From contig CAZSHI010000033.1 of the NCBI GenBank assembly GCA_964606735.1, positions 1-24,975 of the forward strand: a stretch of DNA of 24,975 nucleotides, read 5' to 3'. Below, in pieces: positions 1 through 8,508 of the stretch; position 1 is the stretch's first letter, and the number at the start of each line of letters is the position of its first letter. Under the pieces are notes generated by a model, which searched no databases, was not told where the DNA came from, and saw only the letters and a list, made by a program, of their open reading frames with translations. The DNA is from UBA5109 sp964606735. GTDB lineage: Bacteria > Pseudomonadota > Gammaproteobacteria > Pseudomonadales > Pseudohongiellaceae. The translations under genes and the position numbers were made by a program.

Positions 1-490
1 CCCAAAAACCGACATACCCAACTAAAAAAATAGTTACGCAAAGGCCATCGAGGCCATCAATTAGATTAAAGGCGTTCATTAGGCCGACGATGGCAAAGGT
101 AGTAAAAATATAAGAAGCATATACACTTATTGTAATTTCACTGCCAAAGAGATTGCCTAGGCTAGAAATCTGTATCTGCGAAGCAATTAAGCCCGCAATC
201 AATACTTGAGCTAACATTCGTAAAGAGGGGTTGACCTGAAAACGATCGTCAGCAAGCCCCAAAGCTAATGCCAAAAAATAGGGTAGAAGATATGTCGGCT
301 GTTGGAGTATGGCGAAAGCTAGAATGGTAAGAAATATAATGATACCGCCGATAAGCGGAGTATCTCCCTCATGAGATTTTCTATCGTTGGGTCTATCTAC
401 TAGACCTGTCGATCTCGCAAATTTTTGCAGTGGAAAGCTCAATAACAGACTAACTAGCGCTGCTCCAAATAATATAATGCTATTTTCCAT
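1..490 (-). CDS. wecA: WecA-type undecaprenyl-phosphate GlcNAc-1-phosphate transferase, N-terminal part
   Basis: Partial gene: it starts with ATG at 490-488 and runs off the left edge, leaving 163 codons of a family usually about 340-370 residues long. The family transfers a HexNAc-1-phosphate from a UDP-sugar to undecaprenyl phosphate at the inner membrane, starting O-antigen or related glycan synthesis. Visible are several hydrophobic segments, a GLVDRPNDRKSHEGDTPLIGG stretch near residues 29-49 (WecA has GLVDKPN..RKRHQG..PLVGG), the Asp pair LADDRF at 79-84, and NAFNLIDGLDGL at 139-150, matching WecA's NAFNMVDGIDGL catalytic loop. A SSLGNLFGS stretch at 109-117 is also WecA-like. A WbpL-type enzyme is the main alternative. 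The gene is noticeably more AT-rich than smc and its neighbours, which fits the edge of a surface-polysaccharide locus lying to the left, but that locus is not visible here. Confidence 0.85.
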   Translation of the reverse strand, partial: MENSIILFGAALVSLLLSFPLQKFARSTGLVDRPNDRKSHEGDTPLIGGIIIFLTILAFAILQQPTYLLPYFLALALGLADDRFQVNPSLRMLAQVLIAGLIASQIQISSLGNLFGSEITISVYASYIFTTFAIVGLMNAFNLIDGLDGLCVTIFLVGYVGFW

Positions 491-516
491 GACCGACTAT
501 CTAATAAATACTGAAA

Positions 517-545
517 ATTTTAGCATAACTTTTTAATAAATTCAA
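517..545 (-). promoter_or_regulatory. Predicted sigma70 promoter of the wecA-like gene
   Basis: On the minus strand, TTGAAT (545-540) is followed after 17 bases by TAAAAT (522-517), which is preceded by TGC, giving an extended -10. Transcription would begin near 510, leaving an untranslated leader of about 20 bases before the ATG at 490. Spacing and both hexamers fit the consensus well, but this is pattern matching only and AT-rich DNA gives such matches by chance. Confidence 0.5.
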
Positions 546-760
546 TATATACATATAGATACACTCTAAAGCTTAGAAATAATCTACTTTATCATCGGGC
601 ATTGCTCTTGGGGGATCCATTAATTACTTTAAATCCATGGAAATCTTGATCTTTGACCCGAGAGGTAGCAAAAAATTCATTGCCTATTATATAGCTATTA
701 TTTTAGGGATCCTGAGATGGGTCAAATTACTAAATATTTTAGCTAAGCTTAATTTTACAG

Positions 761-789
761 GTGAGTTTAGCGTGCATATCGGCTAAAAT
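761..789 (+). promoter_or_regulatory. Weak candidate promoter for smc
   Basis: GTGAGT (761-766) and TAAAAT (784-789) are separated by 17 bases and would give a start near 796, about 44 bases before the smc ATG. The -35 matches only three of six consensus positions, so the call rests mainly on the -10 and on its position. Confidence 0.3.
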
Positions 790-839
790 TTTTGTCAATT
801 ATTTGCCATGTGTCTTTATACCCGGAGTACGTCGGTTCG

Positions 840-3800
840 ATGCGACTTAAGAGCATTAAATTAGCAGGTTTTAAATCATTCGTAGACCCGACTACCGTTA
901 ACCTCCCAAGCAATCTCTGTGCAGTCGTCGGCCCCAATGGCTGCGGTAAGTCCAATATTATTGATGCCGTGCGCTGGGTCATGGGAGAAAGCTCTGCCAA
1001 GAACCTGCGTGGTGAGCAGATGACCGATGTCATCTTTAATGGCTCCAGTACCCGCAAACCGGTGGGGCAGGCCTCTGTTGAGCTAATCTTTGATAACGCA
1101 GATCGCACCATCAAGGGCCAGTACGCCAGTTTTAACGAAATATCCGTAAAACGGGTGGTGAATTCCGAGGCGCTATCGACCTATCTTTTGAACGGCGAGA
1201 AATGCCGCCGTCGGGATATTACTGATATTTTTCTCGGCACCGGTCTGGGGCCGCGTTCCTACTCGATCATCGAGCAGGGCATGGTTTCCCGGCTGATCGA
1301 ATCCAAACCCGAAGAGCTGCGTATCTTTATTGAGGAGGCCGCCGGCATCTCCAAGTACAAGGAACGGCGTCGAGAAACCGAGAACCGTATCAAACGCACC
1401 AAGGAAAATCTGGAGCGCCTGACCGATATCCGCGAGGAACTCGAGCGCCAGTTGCAGCACTTGCAGCGCCAGGCCAAGGCGGCCGAGCGTTACAAGGAAT
1501 ACAAGCAGCAGGAGCGGGATACCCGCGCCCAGCTCAACAGTATTCGCTGGCGTGATTTTGATGCCGAGGTCAGCAAGGCTCAGCAGATTATCCGTGAGTT
1601 GGAGGTCAAGCTGGAAGCCAGTATCGCTTCGGCCCGTTCTTTTGAAGCAGAGATCGAAAAGCAGCGTGAAGCCAATGTGGATATTCAGGATGCCTACCAG
1701 AAAGTGCAGGCCAGCTATTATTCACTGGGTAGCGAAATCAGCAAAATCGAGCAAAATATCGAACACCAGCGCCAGCGTCAGCTGGAGCTCAGTGAAGAGC
1801 TCGGCAATATACGCGACAACCTGTCCAAGGCCGAGCAGGAAATGCGTGAAGATAGCGAGCAGATAGAGCAGATTCAAGCCGCCATTGCCGAAGTTGAGCC
1901 CAGTCTGCAGGCTGCCCGTGAGCAGGAACAGGCTGCCAATACTGCACTGGATGCTGCAGAGCAGGGCATGACAGGCTGGCAGCAGGACTGGGACCAGTTC
2001 AATACCGATTCTGCCGAGGTAACCCGTCTGGCTGACGTCGAGCAGCAACGCATCAAACATCTTGAAAATATCGTCGAGCGAGGCATTCAGCGCCAGAGCA
2101 GTCTGAAAAATGAACTGTCCCATCTGCATACAGAACAGGAAGAGCAGGAAATTCAGGCTTTTAACCAGCAAATTAGCGAGCTGGAAAGTAACGCCGACGC
2201 GCTGCAAAACCAGAATAAAGGCCTGTTGGCGAATATTGATGAGATCAGGCAGCAATTAAAACAATCCGAATCTCAGCTGGCCGACCGACGTAGTGAGCTG
2301 CAAAGCCGCCTTGGCAAGCAGGCCTCACTGGAAGTGCTGCAGCAGGCAGCACTCAGCCAGGAAGAAAATGCCAGTCAGTGGCTTAGCCAGCATCAGTTGG
2401 CCCAGAATAAACGCCTTCTTGATGAGCTGGTGGTTGAAAATGGCTGGGAGCTGGCGGTTGAAACCGTACTCGGTGATCAGATGCAGGCTGTCTGTGTGGA
2501 TGATCTTTCCACCTTGAATGAGCTGCTGGAAAGTTTTGATGAAGGTCTCTTGCAGTTTGTTGAAAGCAGTGGTGTTGCCAGTCAGTCCAGTAATACAGCC
2601 AAGCAAGCCCGCGCTTTAAGCGAAAAAGTACAGGGCAGCAATAATCTGGAAGGTCTGCTGGCGGGTATTTATACCGCCGAAACCCTGAGTGAAGCACTTG
2701 CCACTCGCAAGCAACTGCAGGCACACGAATCTATTATCACTGCCGAAGGCATCTGGATTGGCGCCAATTGGCTGCGTGTTGCCAAAGGCATGGATAAGGA
2801 CAGTGGTGTATTAAAACGCAAGGAAGAACTCCAAGGGCTCGCAGTGCTCATCAAGGACTTGCAGACCCAGATCACTGCAAACACGACGCAAGCCGAAAAA
2901 CTTCGCGAGCAACTGCTAGCTGCCGAGAACGACAAAGAGCAGTACCTTGAAAAACTGGCCGAACTGAACAAGCAGGCGGCAGAACTCAAGGCTGAGCGTT
3001 CAGCCGCCCGGGTAAAGGTCGAGCAGGTGAATGAGCGGCGTGAGCGCATCACCAAAGAAATTGAGGAGTTAGCTCAGCAGGTCAAGCAGGAACAGGAAAA
3101 CATTGCCGATTCTCGGGAAAAGTTACAGGAAGCCCTCGAGCGAATGGCGCAGGATACCGATAAGCGTGAAAACCTTCTGCAGCAACGCGAAAGCGTTCGT
3201 GAACAACTGGATACGAGTCGCCAGACTGCCAGGGCTGCCCGCGATCGCAGTCATGAAATAAACCTGCAACACCAGACCCAGAGCACACAGCTGGCGTCCC
3301 TGAAAACAGCGCTTGAGCGTGTTAGTGCACAGGTGGAGGCTTACCAGAACCGGCAACAGCAACTGGAAGGCAGCCTCAAGCAAAGTGATGACCCTGTGCC
3401 AAGATTGAAGCAGGAACTGGAAGAGAAGCTCACCTCACGTGTCTCCATTGAAAATGAGATGCGCAGCGCCAAAACCCAGCTGGATGAAGTCGAACATGAA
3501 TTGCGCGAGCTGGAAAAACGCCGTAATGAAGCCCAGGAGAATGCCCAGGGCATTCGTGAGAGTCTGTCCAACAAGCGCCTGAGTATTGAAGGAGCCAATG
3601 TCAAACGCGAAGCGCTGGCGCAGGAAATTGCCAAGGCCTCCTATGACCTGGAAAGCATTCTGGCTTCCCTGCCTGAAGAATTAACAGCAGAGTCCTGTGA
3701 AGAAGAACTGGAGAAACTGAACAACCGCATTCAGCGGCTGGGCGCCATTAACCTGGCGGCCATTGATGAATACAGCTCGCAGTCTGAGCGTAAAATTTAT

Positions 3801-4352
3801 CTGGATCAGCAGAATGAAGATCTGGAAAAAGCCTTGCTGACCTTGCAAAACGCCATCAAGAAAATTGATCGCGAAACCCGTACCCGCTTCAAGGAAACCT
3901 TCGACAAGATCAATGCGGGTTTGCAGGATCTTTTCCCGAAAATTTTTGGTGGCGGCCATGCCTACCTGGACATGATCGGTGAAGACTTGCTCGACACCGG
4001 CGTCGCTATCATGGCCAGGCCCCCGGGCAAGCGTAACAGCACCATCCACTTATTGTCCGGTGGTGAGAAAGCCATGACAGCCATTGCACTGGTGTTCTCG
4101 ATTTTCCATTTGAATCCTTCCCCTTTTTGTATGCTGGATGAGGTTGATGCTCCGCTTGATGACGCCAATATTGGGCGTTATGCCAATCTGGTTAAGGAAA
4201 TGTCCGGCATCATCCAGTTTATCTTCATCACCCATAACCGTCTGACCATGGAGTCCGCCAATCAATTGATGGGGGTCACCATGCAGGAGCCGGGCGTTTC
4301 CAGGCTGGTCTCGGTGGATATTGATGAAGCGGCCGAAATGGCGGCCATGTAG
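840..4352 (+). CDS. smc: Chromosome segregation protein SMC
   Basis: ATPase that organises and compacts the chromosome, acting as a dimer with ScpA and ScpB. The protein has 1170 residues, the usual SMC length. Walker A GPNGCGKS lies at 31-38 and an N-terminal head ends near residue 170. Long Glu/Gln/Arg-rich coiled coils flank a hinge of about 515-660. The C-terminal head carries the ABC signature LSGGEK near 1072-1077 and Walker B CMLDEVDAPLDD near 1098-1109. I choose the ATG at 840 (MRLKSIKLAGFKSFVDPT), which matches the conserved SMC N-terminus. An in-frame TTG at 792 would add 16 unconserved residues. GGAG at 824-827 sits a little far upstream (12 bases). The stop is TAG. The zipA gene follows after 102 bases in the same direction, the order known from Pseudomonas. 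Confidence 0.97.
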   Translation: MRLKSIKLAGFKSFVDPTTVNLPSNLCAVVGPNGCGKSNIIDAVRWVMGESSAKNLRGEQMTDVIFNGSSTRKPVGQASVELIFDNADRTIKGQYASFNEISVKRVVNSEALSTYLLNGEKCRRRDITDIFLGTGLGPRSYSIIEQGMVSRLIESKPEELRIFIEEAAGISKYKERRRETENRIKRTKENLERLTDIREELERQLQHLQRQAKAAERYKEYKQQERDTRAQLNSIRWRDFDAEVSKAQQIIRELEVKLEASIASARSFEAEIEKQREANVDIQDAYQKVQASYYSLGSEISKIEQNIEHQRQRQLELSEELGNIRDNLSKAEQEMREDSEQIEQIQAAIAEVEPSLQAAREQEQAANTALDAAEQGMTGWQQDWDQFNTDSAEVTRLADVEQQRIKHLENIVERGIQRQSSLKNELSHLHTEQEEQEIQAFNQQISELESNADALQNQNKGLLANIDEIRQQLKQSESQLADRRSELQSRLGKQASLEVLQQAALSQEENASQWLSQHQLAQNKRLLDELVVENGWELAVETVLGDQMQAVCVDDLSTLNELLESFDEGLLQFVESSGVASQSSNTAKQARALSEKVQGSNNLEGLLAGIYTAETLSEALATRKQLQAHESIITAEGIWIGANWLRVAKGMDKDSGVLKRKEELQGLAVLIKDLQTQITANTTQAEKLREQLLAAENDKEQYLEKLAELNKQAAELKAERSAARVKVEQVNERRERITKEIEELAQQVKQEQENIADSREKLQEALERMAQDTDKRENLLQQRESVREQLDTSRQTARAARDRSHEINLQHQTQSTQLASLKTALERVSAQVEAYQNRQQQLEGSLKQSDDPVPRLKQELEEKLTSRVSIENEMRSAKTQLDEVEHELRELEKRRNEAQENAQGIRESLSNKRLSIEGANVKREALAQEIAKASYDLESILASLPEELTAESCEEELEKLNNRIQRLGAINLAAIDEYSSQSERKIYLDQQNEDLEKALLTLQNAIKKIDRETRTRFKETFDKINAGLQDLFPKIFGGGHAYLDMIGEDLLDTGVAIMARPPGKRNSTIHLLSGGEKAMTAIALVFSIFHLNPSPFCMLDEVDAPLDDANIGRYANLVKEMSGIIQFIFITHNRLTMESANQLMGVTMQEPGVSRLVSVDIDEAAEMAAM

Positions 4353-4454
4353 CAAGCGCGGGAGTTTATGTATGGCAGCTCTTATGTCAGACTATGTCAG
4401 CGTGAAACAGGATAATAAAAACAACAGACTTTCCATCATTTCTGGAGTCAGCTC

Positions 4455-5816
4455 ATGGGCATGAGAGACTGGCTGATCATCATTGTCATTGTCGGTATCG
4501 TCCTAATTTTGGCGGACGGGTATCGCCGCAAGCATAAAAACAGCATTCGACTGAAAATCGATAAAAACATCCCGCCTGCTGATGCGTTTGATGATGATCC
4601 GCTGGAAATAGCAGAGTTACCCAATGGTGGTGCTCGTATTAAAGATCGTCGGGCTTTGGCTGGTCAGGCAGAGTCGGATTATGCTGAAGGAGCAGCGTCT
4701 TATGAGGAGGATGAGCCCTTTGAGGAAGATGTGCCGGTCTTGATGGATGCGATTGAATTAAGCAGCAAGCTTAAAAACCCCGGCCCGCAGGAGCAGGGAC
4801 CTTATAGTGCTGCTGCCTCATCTCAAGAAGATGAAGATGAAGTGTTCTGGGATGATATCGACGAAGCGGAAGAAGTCAGTGACGATGCCGATACCCAGTA
4901 TGCCGGGCATGAAACATTTGATGACGATAAAGAGAGTGAGGATTTAGACGATCTAGAGCATGAAGAAGAGCCTGCCCCTGTGGAAGCTCTCATCAAAGCA
5001 GATGAATTGAGCGCTGCTCAGACTGAGGAAGGAGACAGTATCGATTCTGATGAAACCGATGAGGATGACGAGGATAGCGTGCTGTCTTCAGTTCGAGTCA
5101 GTCGCCGGGAGCCGGTAATCAGAGATCGAAGCAGCGGGCGTATTGAACCCAGCCTGGGGGATTTGGAGCCACTATCCACAGATGAGCTGGATGACAAGCC
5201 ACAACATCTACGCCAGACGGATAAAAAATCCAAAAAATCACAGGAAAAAGAAAAAAATAAGGCAAAAAATAAAACGAAAAACAAAGCAAAGTCTGCTGAT
5301 AAGGATAGCCTGCAAACCGAACTTTTTTCAGAATCACCGGAAGATTATTTCCAGGATGAAGCGGAAGACGATGAACAGTATCTAGAGCCGGAAGAAGTCA
5401 TTGTCATCAATGTCATGGCAAAGCCAGGCGAATACTTTGCCGGCAAGGAATTACTGCCGATACTCCTGCAGCAGGGTATGCAACTGGGCAAGATGAGCAT
5501 CTTTCACAAACATGCCGATACGGAGGGTAACGGCCCGGTCATGTACAGCATGGCCAATATGGTGAAACCCGGTACTTTTGATGTCAGCCAGATGGATGAA
5601 TTTACCACGCCGGGTGTCAGCTTTTTCCTACAATTACCCAACCAGCTGGGGAACATGCGCTGTTTCGAGCAAATGCTTAATGCGGCAAACAGCATCAAGA
5701 ACAGTCTTAATGGTGAGCTCAAGGATGAAAACCGTAGCGTCATTACCCGCCAGACGATAGAGCATTGCCGGCAACGCATTCAGGATTTTGAGCTGGCTCA
5801 GCTCTCCCGTAAATAA
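4455..5816 (+). CDS. zipA: Cell division protein ZipA
   Basis: Inner-membrane anchor that tethers FtsZ to the membrane in the early divisome. The 453-residue product has an N-terminal membrane helix at about 5-21, a short basic stretch (RRKHK), a very long charged linker, and a C-terminal FtsZ-binding domain at about 313-450 beginning EEVIVINVMAKPGEYFAG. The start MGMRDWL is preceded by GGAG at 4444-4447, seven bases away, and resembles the Pseudomonas ZipA N-terminus. Most ZipA proteins are about 300-350 residues with a Pro/Gln-rich linker. Here the linker is longer and dominated by Asp/Glu (about 80-210), followed by a Lys/Asn/Gln block at 257-283. The TAA stop overlaps the ligA ATG by one base, suggesting translational coupling. 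Confidence 0.93.
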   Translation: MGMRDWLIIIVIVGIVLILADGYRRKHKNSIRLKIDKNIPPADAFDDDPLEIAELPNGGARIKDRRALAGQAESDYAEGAASYEEDEPFEEDVPVLMDAIELSSKLKNPGPQEQGPYSAAASSQEDEDEVFWDDIDEAEEVSDDADTQYAGHETFDDDKESEDLDDLEHEEEPAPVEALIKADELSAAQTEEGDSIDSDETDEDDEDSVLSSVRVSRREPVIRDRSSGRIEPSLGDLEPLSTDELDDKPQHLRQTDKKSKKSQEKEKNKAKNKTKNKAKSADKDSLQTELFSESPEDYFQDEAEDDEQYLEPEEVIVINVMAKPGEYFAGKELLPILLQQGMQLGKMSIFHKHADTEGNGPVMYSMANMVKPGTFDVSQMDEFTTPGVSFFLQLPNQLGNMRCFEQMLNAANSIKNSLNGELKDENRSVITRQTIEHCRQRIQDFELAQLSRK

Positions 5817-7852
5817 TGAGCCAGGCAAGTGCAGCGCTCAAGGCGGAGCTCGAGGCGCTGCGGCAGCAAATCAATCACCACAATCGTCGCTATCACCAAC
5901 ACGATGCGCCGGAGATTCCCGATCAGGAATTTGACCGGCTTTTCGATCGTCTGCTTGAAATAGAGCAGCAGCACCCCGACTTAATCACCCCCGATTCTCC
6001 CAGCCAGCGTGTTGGCAGTGAGCCGCTGAGCGGTTTTACCCAGGTCAGGCACAACATTCCCATGCTGTCGCTGGAAAAGGCTTTTGACCAGGACAGTCTC
6101 GACAAATTTGAAGCCCGTATACTAAAGCGCCTGACAAAGCTGAAGGCTGAGCTGGAATATTCCTGTGAACCAAAAATTGATGGCGTTGCGGTCAGCCTGC
6201 GTTATGAAAAAGGGCTGCTGATACAGGCTGCAACACGTGGTGATGGCAACACCGGTGAGGATATTACCCACAATGCCAGGACCATTAAGGACATCCCGCT
6301 GGTGCTGCAGGGCAAGAATCATCCCGAGTATCTCGAAGTGCGTGGAGAGATCTTCATGACTCGTTCGGGTTTCGAGAAAATGAACAGAAACGCCGAACAG
6401 CGCGAAGAGCGGACTTTCGTCAATCCCCGCAATGCTGCAGCCGGCACTCTTAGGCAACTCGATTCACGGATAACAGCGAAACGTCCGCTTAGCATGTACT
6501 GTTACAGCCTGGGAGAGATCAGCGCCAGCATGCCGAAGACCTTAAGCGACATATTTGCCCAACTGGATGAGTGGGGTTTACCGGTTAATCCCATTCGGCA
6601 AACCGCCAGTGGTATTGAGGCATGCTATCGCTATTGCGAGCAGATACTGGCGCAGCGCTCGAAACTGGATTATGAGATCGATGGCGTGGTACTCAAGCTC
6701 AATGATCTGGATCTTCAGGCCGAGCTGGGCATGAATGCCCGCACACCGCGCTGGGCAATTGCCTATAAATTTCCAGCTGAAGAAGTCGCCACGACTTTGA
6801 ATGATATAGAGTTCCAGGTCGGCAGAACCGGCACTATCACGCCGGTAGCACGCCTCGAACCGGTCTTTGTCGGCGGCGTCACCGTGAGCAATGCCACCCT
6901 GCATAATCTGGATGAAATCAGGCGTCTGGATATCCGTATTGGTGACCGCGTCATCATCCGTCGCGCGGGTGATGTGATTCCGAAGGTCGTCAAGGTCATT
7001 ACCGAGCAGCGTCCTGATACTGCACGCGAAATCAAAGTGCCTGCACATTGTCCGGTCTGCCATTCCGATATCGAGCATATTGAGGGAGAAGTCCTTATTC
7101 GCTGCACAGGCGGACTCTACTGTCAGGCACAGCGCATTCAGAGCCTGATTCATTTTGCTTCGCGTGCCGCCATGGATATCGATGGCCTGGGTATCAAATT
7201 GATCGAGCAACTGGTCACCGAGAATATCATTACCAACGTTGCCGACATCTATCGGCTTAGCGAAAAGCAACTGCTGGGGCTGGAACGCATGGCAAGCAAA
7301 TCGACCAATAAGCTCCTGACAGCCATTGAGGCCAGCAAGGACATAACGCTGGCGCGATTTATCTATGCCCTGGGTATACGTGAAGTAGGGGAGGCCACGG
7401 CCCTATCACTGGCCCAACATTTTGGCACGCTGGAACGGCTCATGCAGGCAGAGCTTGAAAACTTGCTCGCAATTCCCGATATAGGGGAAGTGATGGCAAT
7501 GCATATCACCACCTTTTTTGCCGAAGCGCATAATCGTGAGGTAATTCAGGCACTGCTGGATTGTGGGGTGCGGCCGCAAAGCCAGGAGACTCTGGAAATG
7601 GCAGAGCAGCCGCTTGCCGGACAGACCTTTGTCCTCACGGGCACACTGGAGCTGATGACGCGTGATGCCGCCAAGCGTCACTTGCAGGCACTGGGGGCGA
7701 AAGTCGCCGGTTCGGTATCGGCAAAAACCTCCTGTGTGCTTGCCGGGCCCGGTGCTGGCAGCAAATTAACCAAGGCCGAAGATCTTGGCATAAAAGTGAT
7801 CAATGAAGGCGATTTTGTGTCATTGCTTACACAACACGGTATAACAGTGTAA
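5816..7852 (+). CDS. ligA: NAD-dependent DNA ligase LigA
   Basis: Seals nicks in duplex DNA using NAD, joining Okazaki fragments and finishing excision repair. The 678-residue product has the full family layout. An N-terminal Ia domain comes first, then the adenylation motif CEPKIDGVAVSLRY with the nucleotidyl-accepting lysine at 120. The OB fold follows, then a zinc finger with Cys at 412, 415, 430 and 436. Helix-hairpin-helix repeats and a C-terminal BRCT domain of about 595-678 (FVLTGTLELMTRDAAK) complete it. The ATG shares its A with the TAA of zipA, so expression is probably coupled to zipA. The length is normal and no key residue seems missing. Confidence 0.97.
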   Translation: MSQASAALKAELEALRQQINHHNRRYHQHDAPEIPDQEFDRLFDRLLEIEQQHPDLITPDSPSQRVGSEPLSGFTQVRHNIPMLSLEKAFDQDSLDKFEARILKRLTKLKAELEYSCEPKIDGVAVSLRYEKGLLIQAATRGDGNTGEDITHNARTIKDIPLVLQGKNHPEYLEVRGEIFMTRSGFEKMNRNAEQREERTFVNPRNAAAGTLRQLDSRITAKRPLSMYCYSLGEISASMPKTLSDIFAQLDEWGLPVNPIRQTASGIEACYRYCEQILAQRSKLDYEIDGVVLKLNDLDLQAELGMNARTPRWAIAYKFPAEEVATTLNDIEFQVGRTGTITPVARLEPVFVGGVTVSNATLHNLDEIRRLDIRIGDRVIIRRAGDVIPKVVKVITEQRPDTAREIKVPAHCPVCHSDIEHIEGEVLIRCTGGLYCQAQRIQSLIHFASRAAMDIDGLGIKLIEQLVTENIITNVADIYRLSEKQLLGLERMASKSTNKLLTAIEASKDITLARFIYALGIREVGEATALSLAQHFGTLERLMQAELENLLAIPDIGEVMAMHITTFFAEAHNREVIQALLDCGVRPQSQETLEMAEQPLAGQTFVLTGTLELMTRDAAKRHLQALGAKVAGSVSAKTSCVLAGPGAGSKLTKAEDLGIKVINEGDFVSLLTQHGITV

Positions 7853-7902
7853 AGTATCGCTTTGAACCTCTAAGGATCTAGCAAATTTAGCGGATTGTGA
7901 TC

Positions 7903-8508
7903 ATGCGACTGATTTTTGTGAGTCTCATACTCTTATTGTTGAATGCCTGTGCCTCTGCACCGCCGGATAATACCGCCAATATCTGCAGTATGTTCGAGGA
8001 TCGACGCAGCTGGTACAAGGCGGCCTCACGTGCTGAAGATCGCTGGGGAACTCCGGTGTATATCAGCATGGCCATAATCGAGCAGGAATCTTCATTTAAT
8101 GCGCGCGCCAGGCCGGAACGCCGGCAGTTACTCGGTTTTATCCCCTGGTTCAGGCCTTCCTCGGCCTATGGTTATGCCCAGGTGCTGGATGAAACCTGGG
8201 ATGAGTACAAGTCCAATGCCCCCAACTGGGGTGCCCGCCGTTCCAATTTTTCGGATGCCATGGACTTTGTCGGCTGGTATACCAATTCTTCTGTTCGTCG
8301 CAACAGTATTCCCCGTACGGATGCCTATAACCTCTACCTTGCCTACCATGAAGGCAATGGTGGCTGGGCACGGGGCACCTACCGCAATAAAGGCTGGCTT
8401 ATGGATGTGGCTCGTAATGTGCAGAACACCGCCAATGTCTATCAGAGTCAGTATCAAAGCTGTGAGAGGGATTTGAGCCGTAACTGGTTCATGAGGCTGT
8501 TCTTTTGA
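7903..8508 (+). CDS. Predicted lipoprotein with lytic-transglycosylase (SLT-like) domain
   Basis: A 201-residue predicted lipoprotein. The N-terminus MRLIFVSLILLLLNACAS has a hydrophobic core and a lipobox-like LNAC, with Cys16 as the modified residue. The mature part resembles the SLT lysozyme-like fold: AIIEQESSFNARA has the catalytic-type Glu-Ser pair at 62-63, followed by SAYGYAQVLDETW and, near the C-terminus, YLAYHEGNGGW. Members of this fold cut peptidoglycan between MurNAc and GlcNAc, and a periplasmic role there is the likely function. I prefer ATG 7903 to the GTG at 7897 because GCGGA at about 7889 is then better placed. It lies 50 bases after ligA and shares four bases with djlA. 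The substrate and partners cannot be read from the sequence. Confidence 0.78.
   Translation: MRLIFVSLILLLLNACASAPPDNTANICSMFEDRRSWYKAASRAEDRWGTPVYISMAIIEQESSFNARARPERRQLLGFIPWFRPSSAYGYAQVLDETWDEYKSNAPNWGARRSNFSDAMDFVGWYTNSSVRRNSIPRTDAYNLYLAYHEGNGGWARGTYRNKGWLMDVARNVQNTANVYQSQYQSCERDLSRNWFMRLFF

Larger units (their letters stand above)
491..839. other. AT-rich divergent intergenic region between wecA-like gene and smc
   Basis: About 350 bases without a convincing gene. It contains the leftward promoter described separately and a candidate rightward promoter for smc. One short reading frame, ATG 637 to TAA 786 on the plus strand (49 codons, hydrophobic middle), has no visible Shine-Dalgarno sequence and no family I recognise, so I do not call it a gene. 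BamHI-like GGATCC occurs twice (614-619 and 706-711) without longer repeat context. No hairpin terminator or RNA gene was seen. Confidence 0.6.

Noticed and set aside
792..839. TTG start 48 bases upstream for smc
   Set aside because: The extra 16 residues are not part of the conserved SMC N-terminus, and the ATG at 840 gives the exact family start.
1722..2255. 177-codon open frame on the minus strand inside smc
   Set aside because: It is antisense to the SMC coiled coil; Leu/Phe-rich translation is what the reverse of Glu/Gln-rich codons gives.
5221..5290. A-rich stretch in zipA as a possible frameshift or insertion
   Set aside because: The frame stays open through it into the intact FtsZ-binding domain, so it is a Lys-rich linker rather than a break.
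6578..7270. 230-codon open frame on the minus strand inside ligA
   Set aside because: It lies wholly opposite the conserved ligA frame, including the zinc finger region, and its product matches no family. It is a shadow of codon bias.
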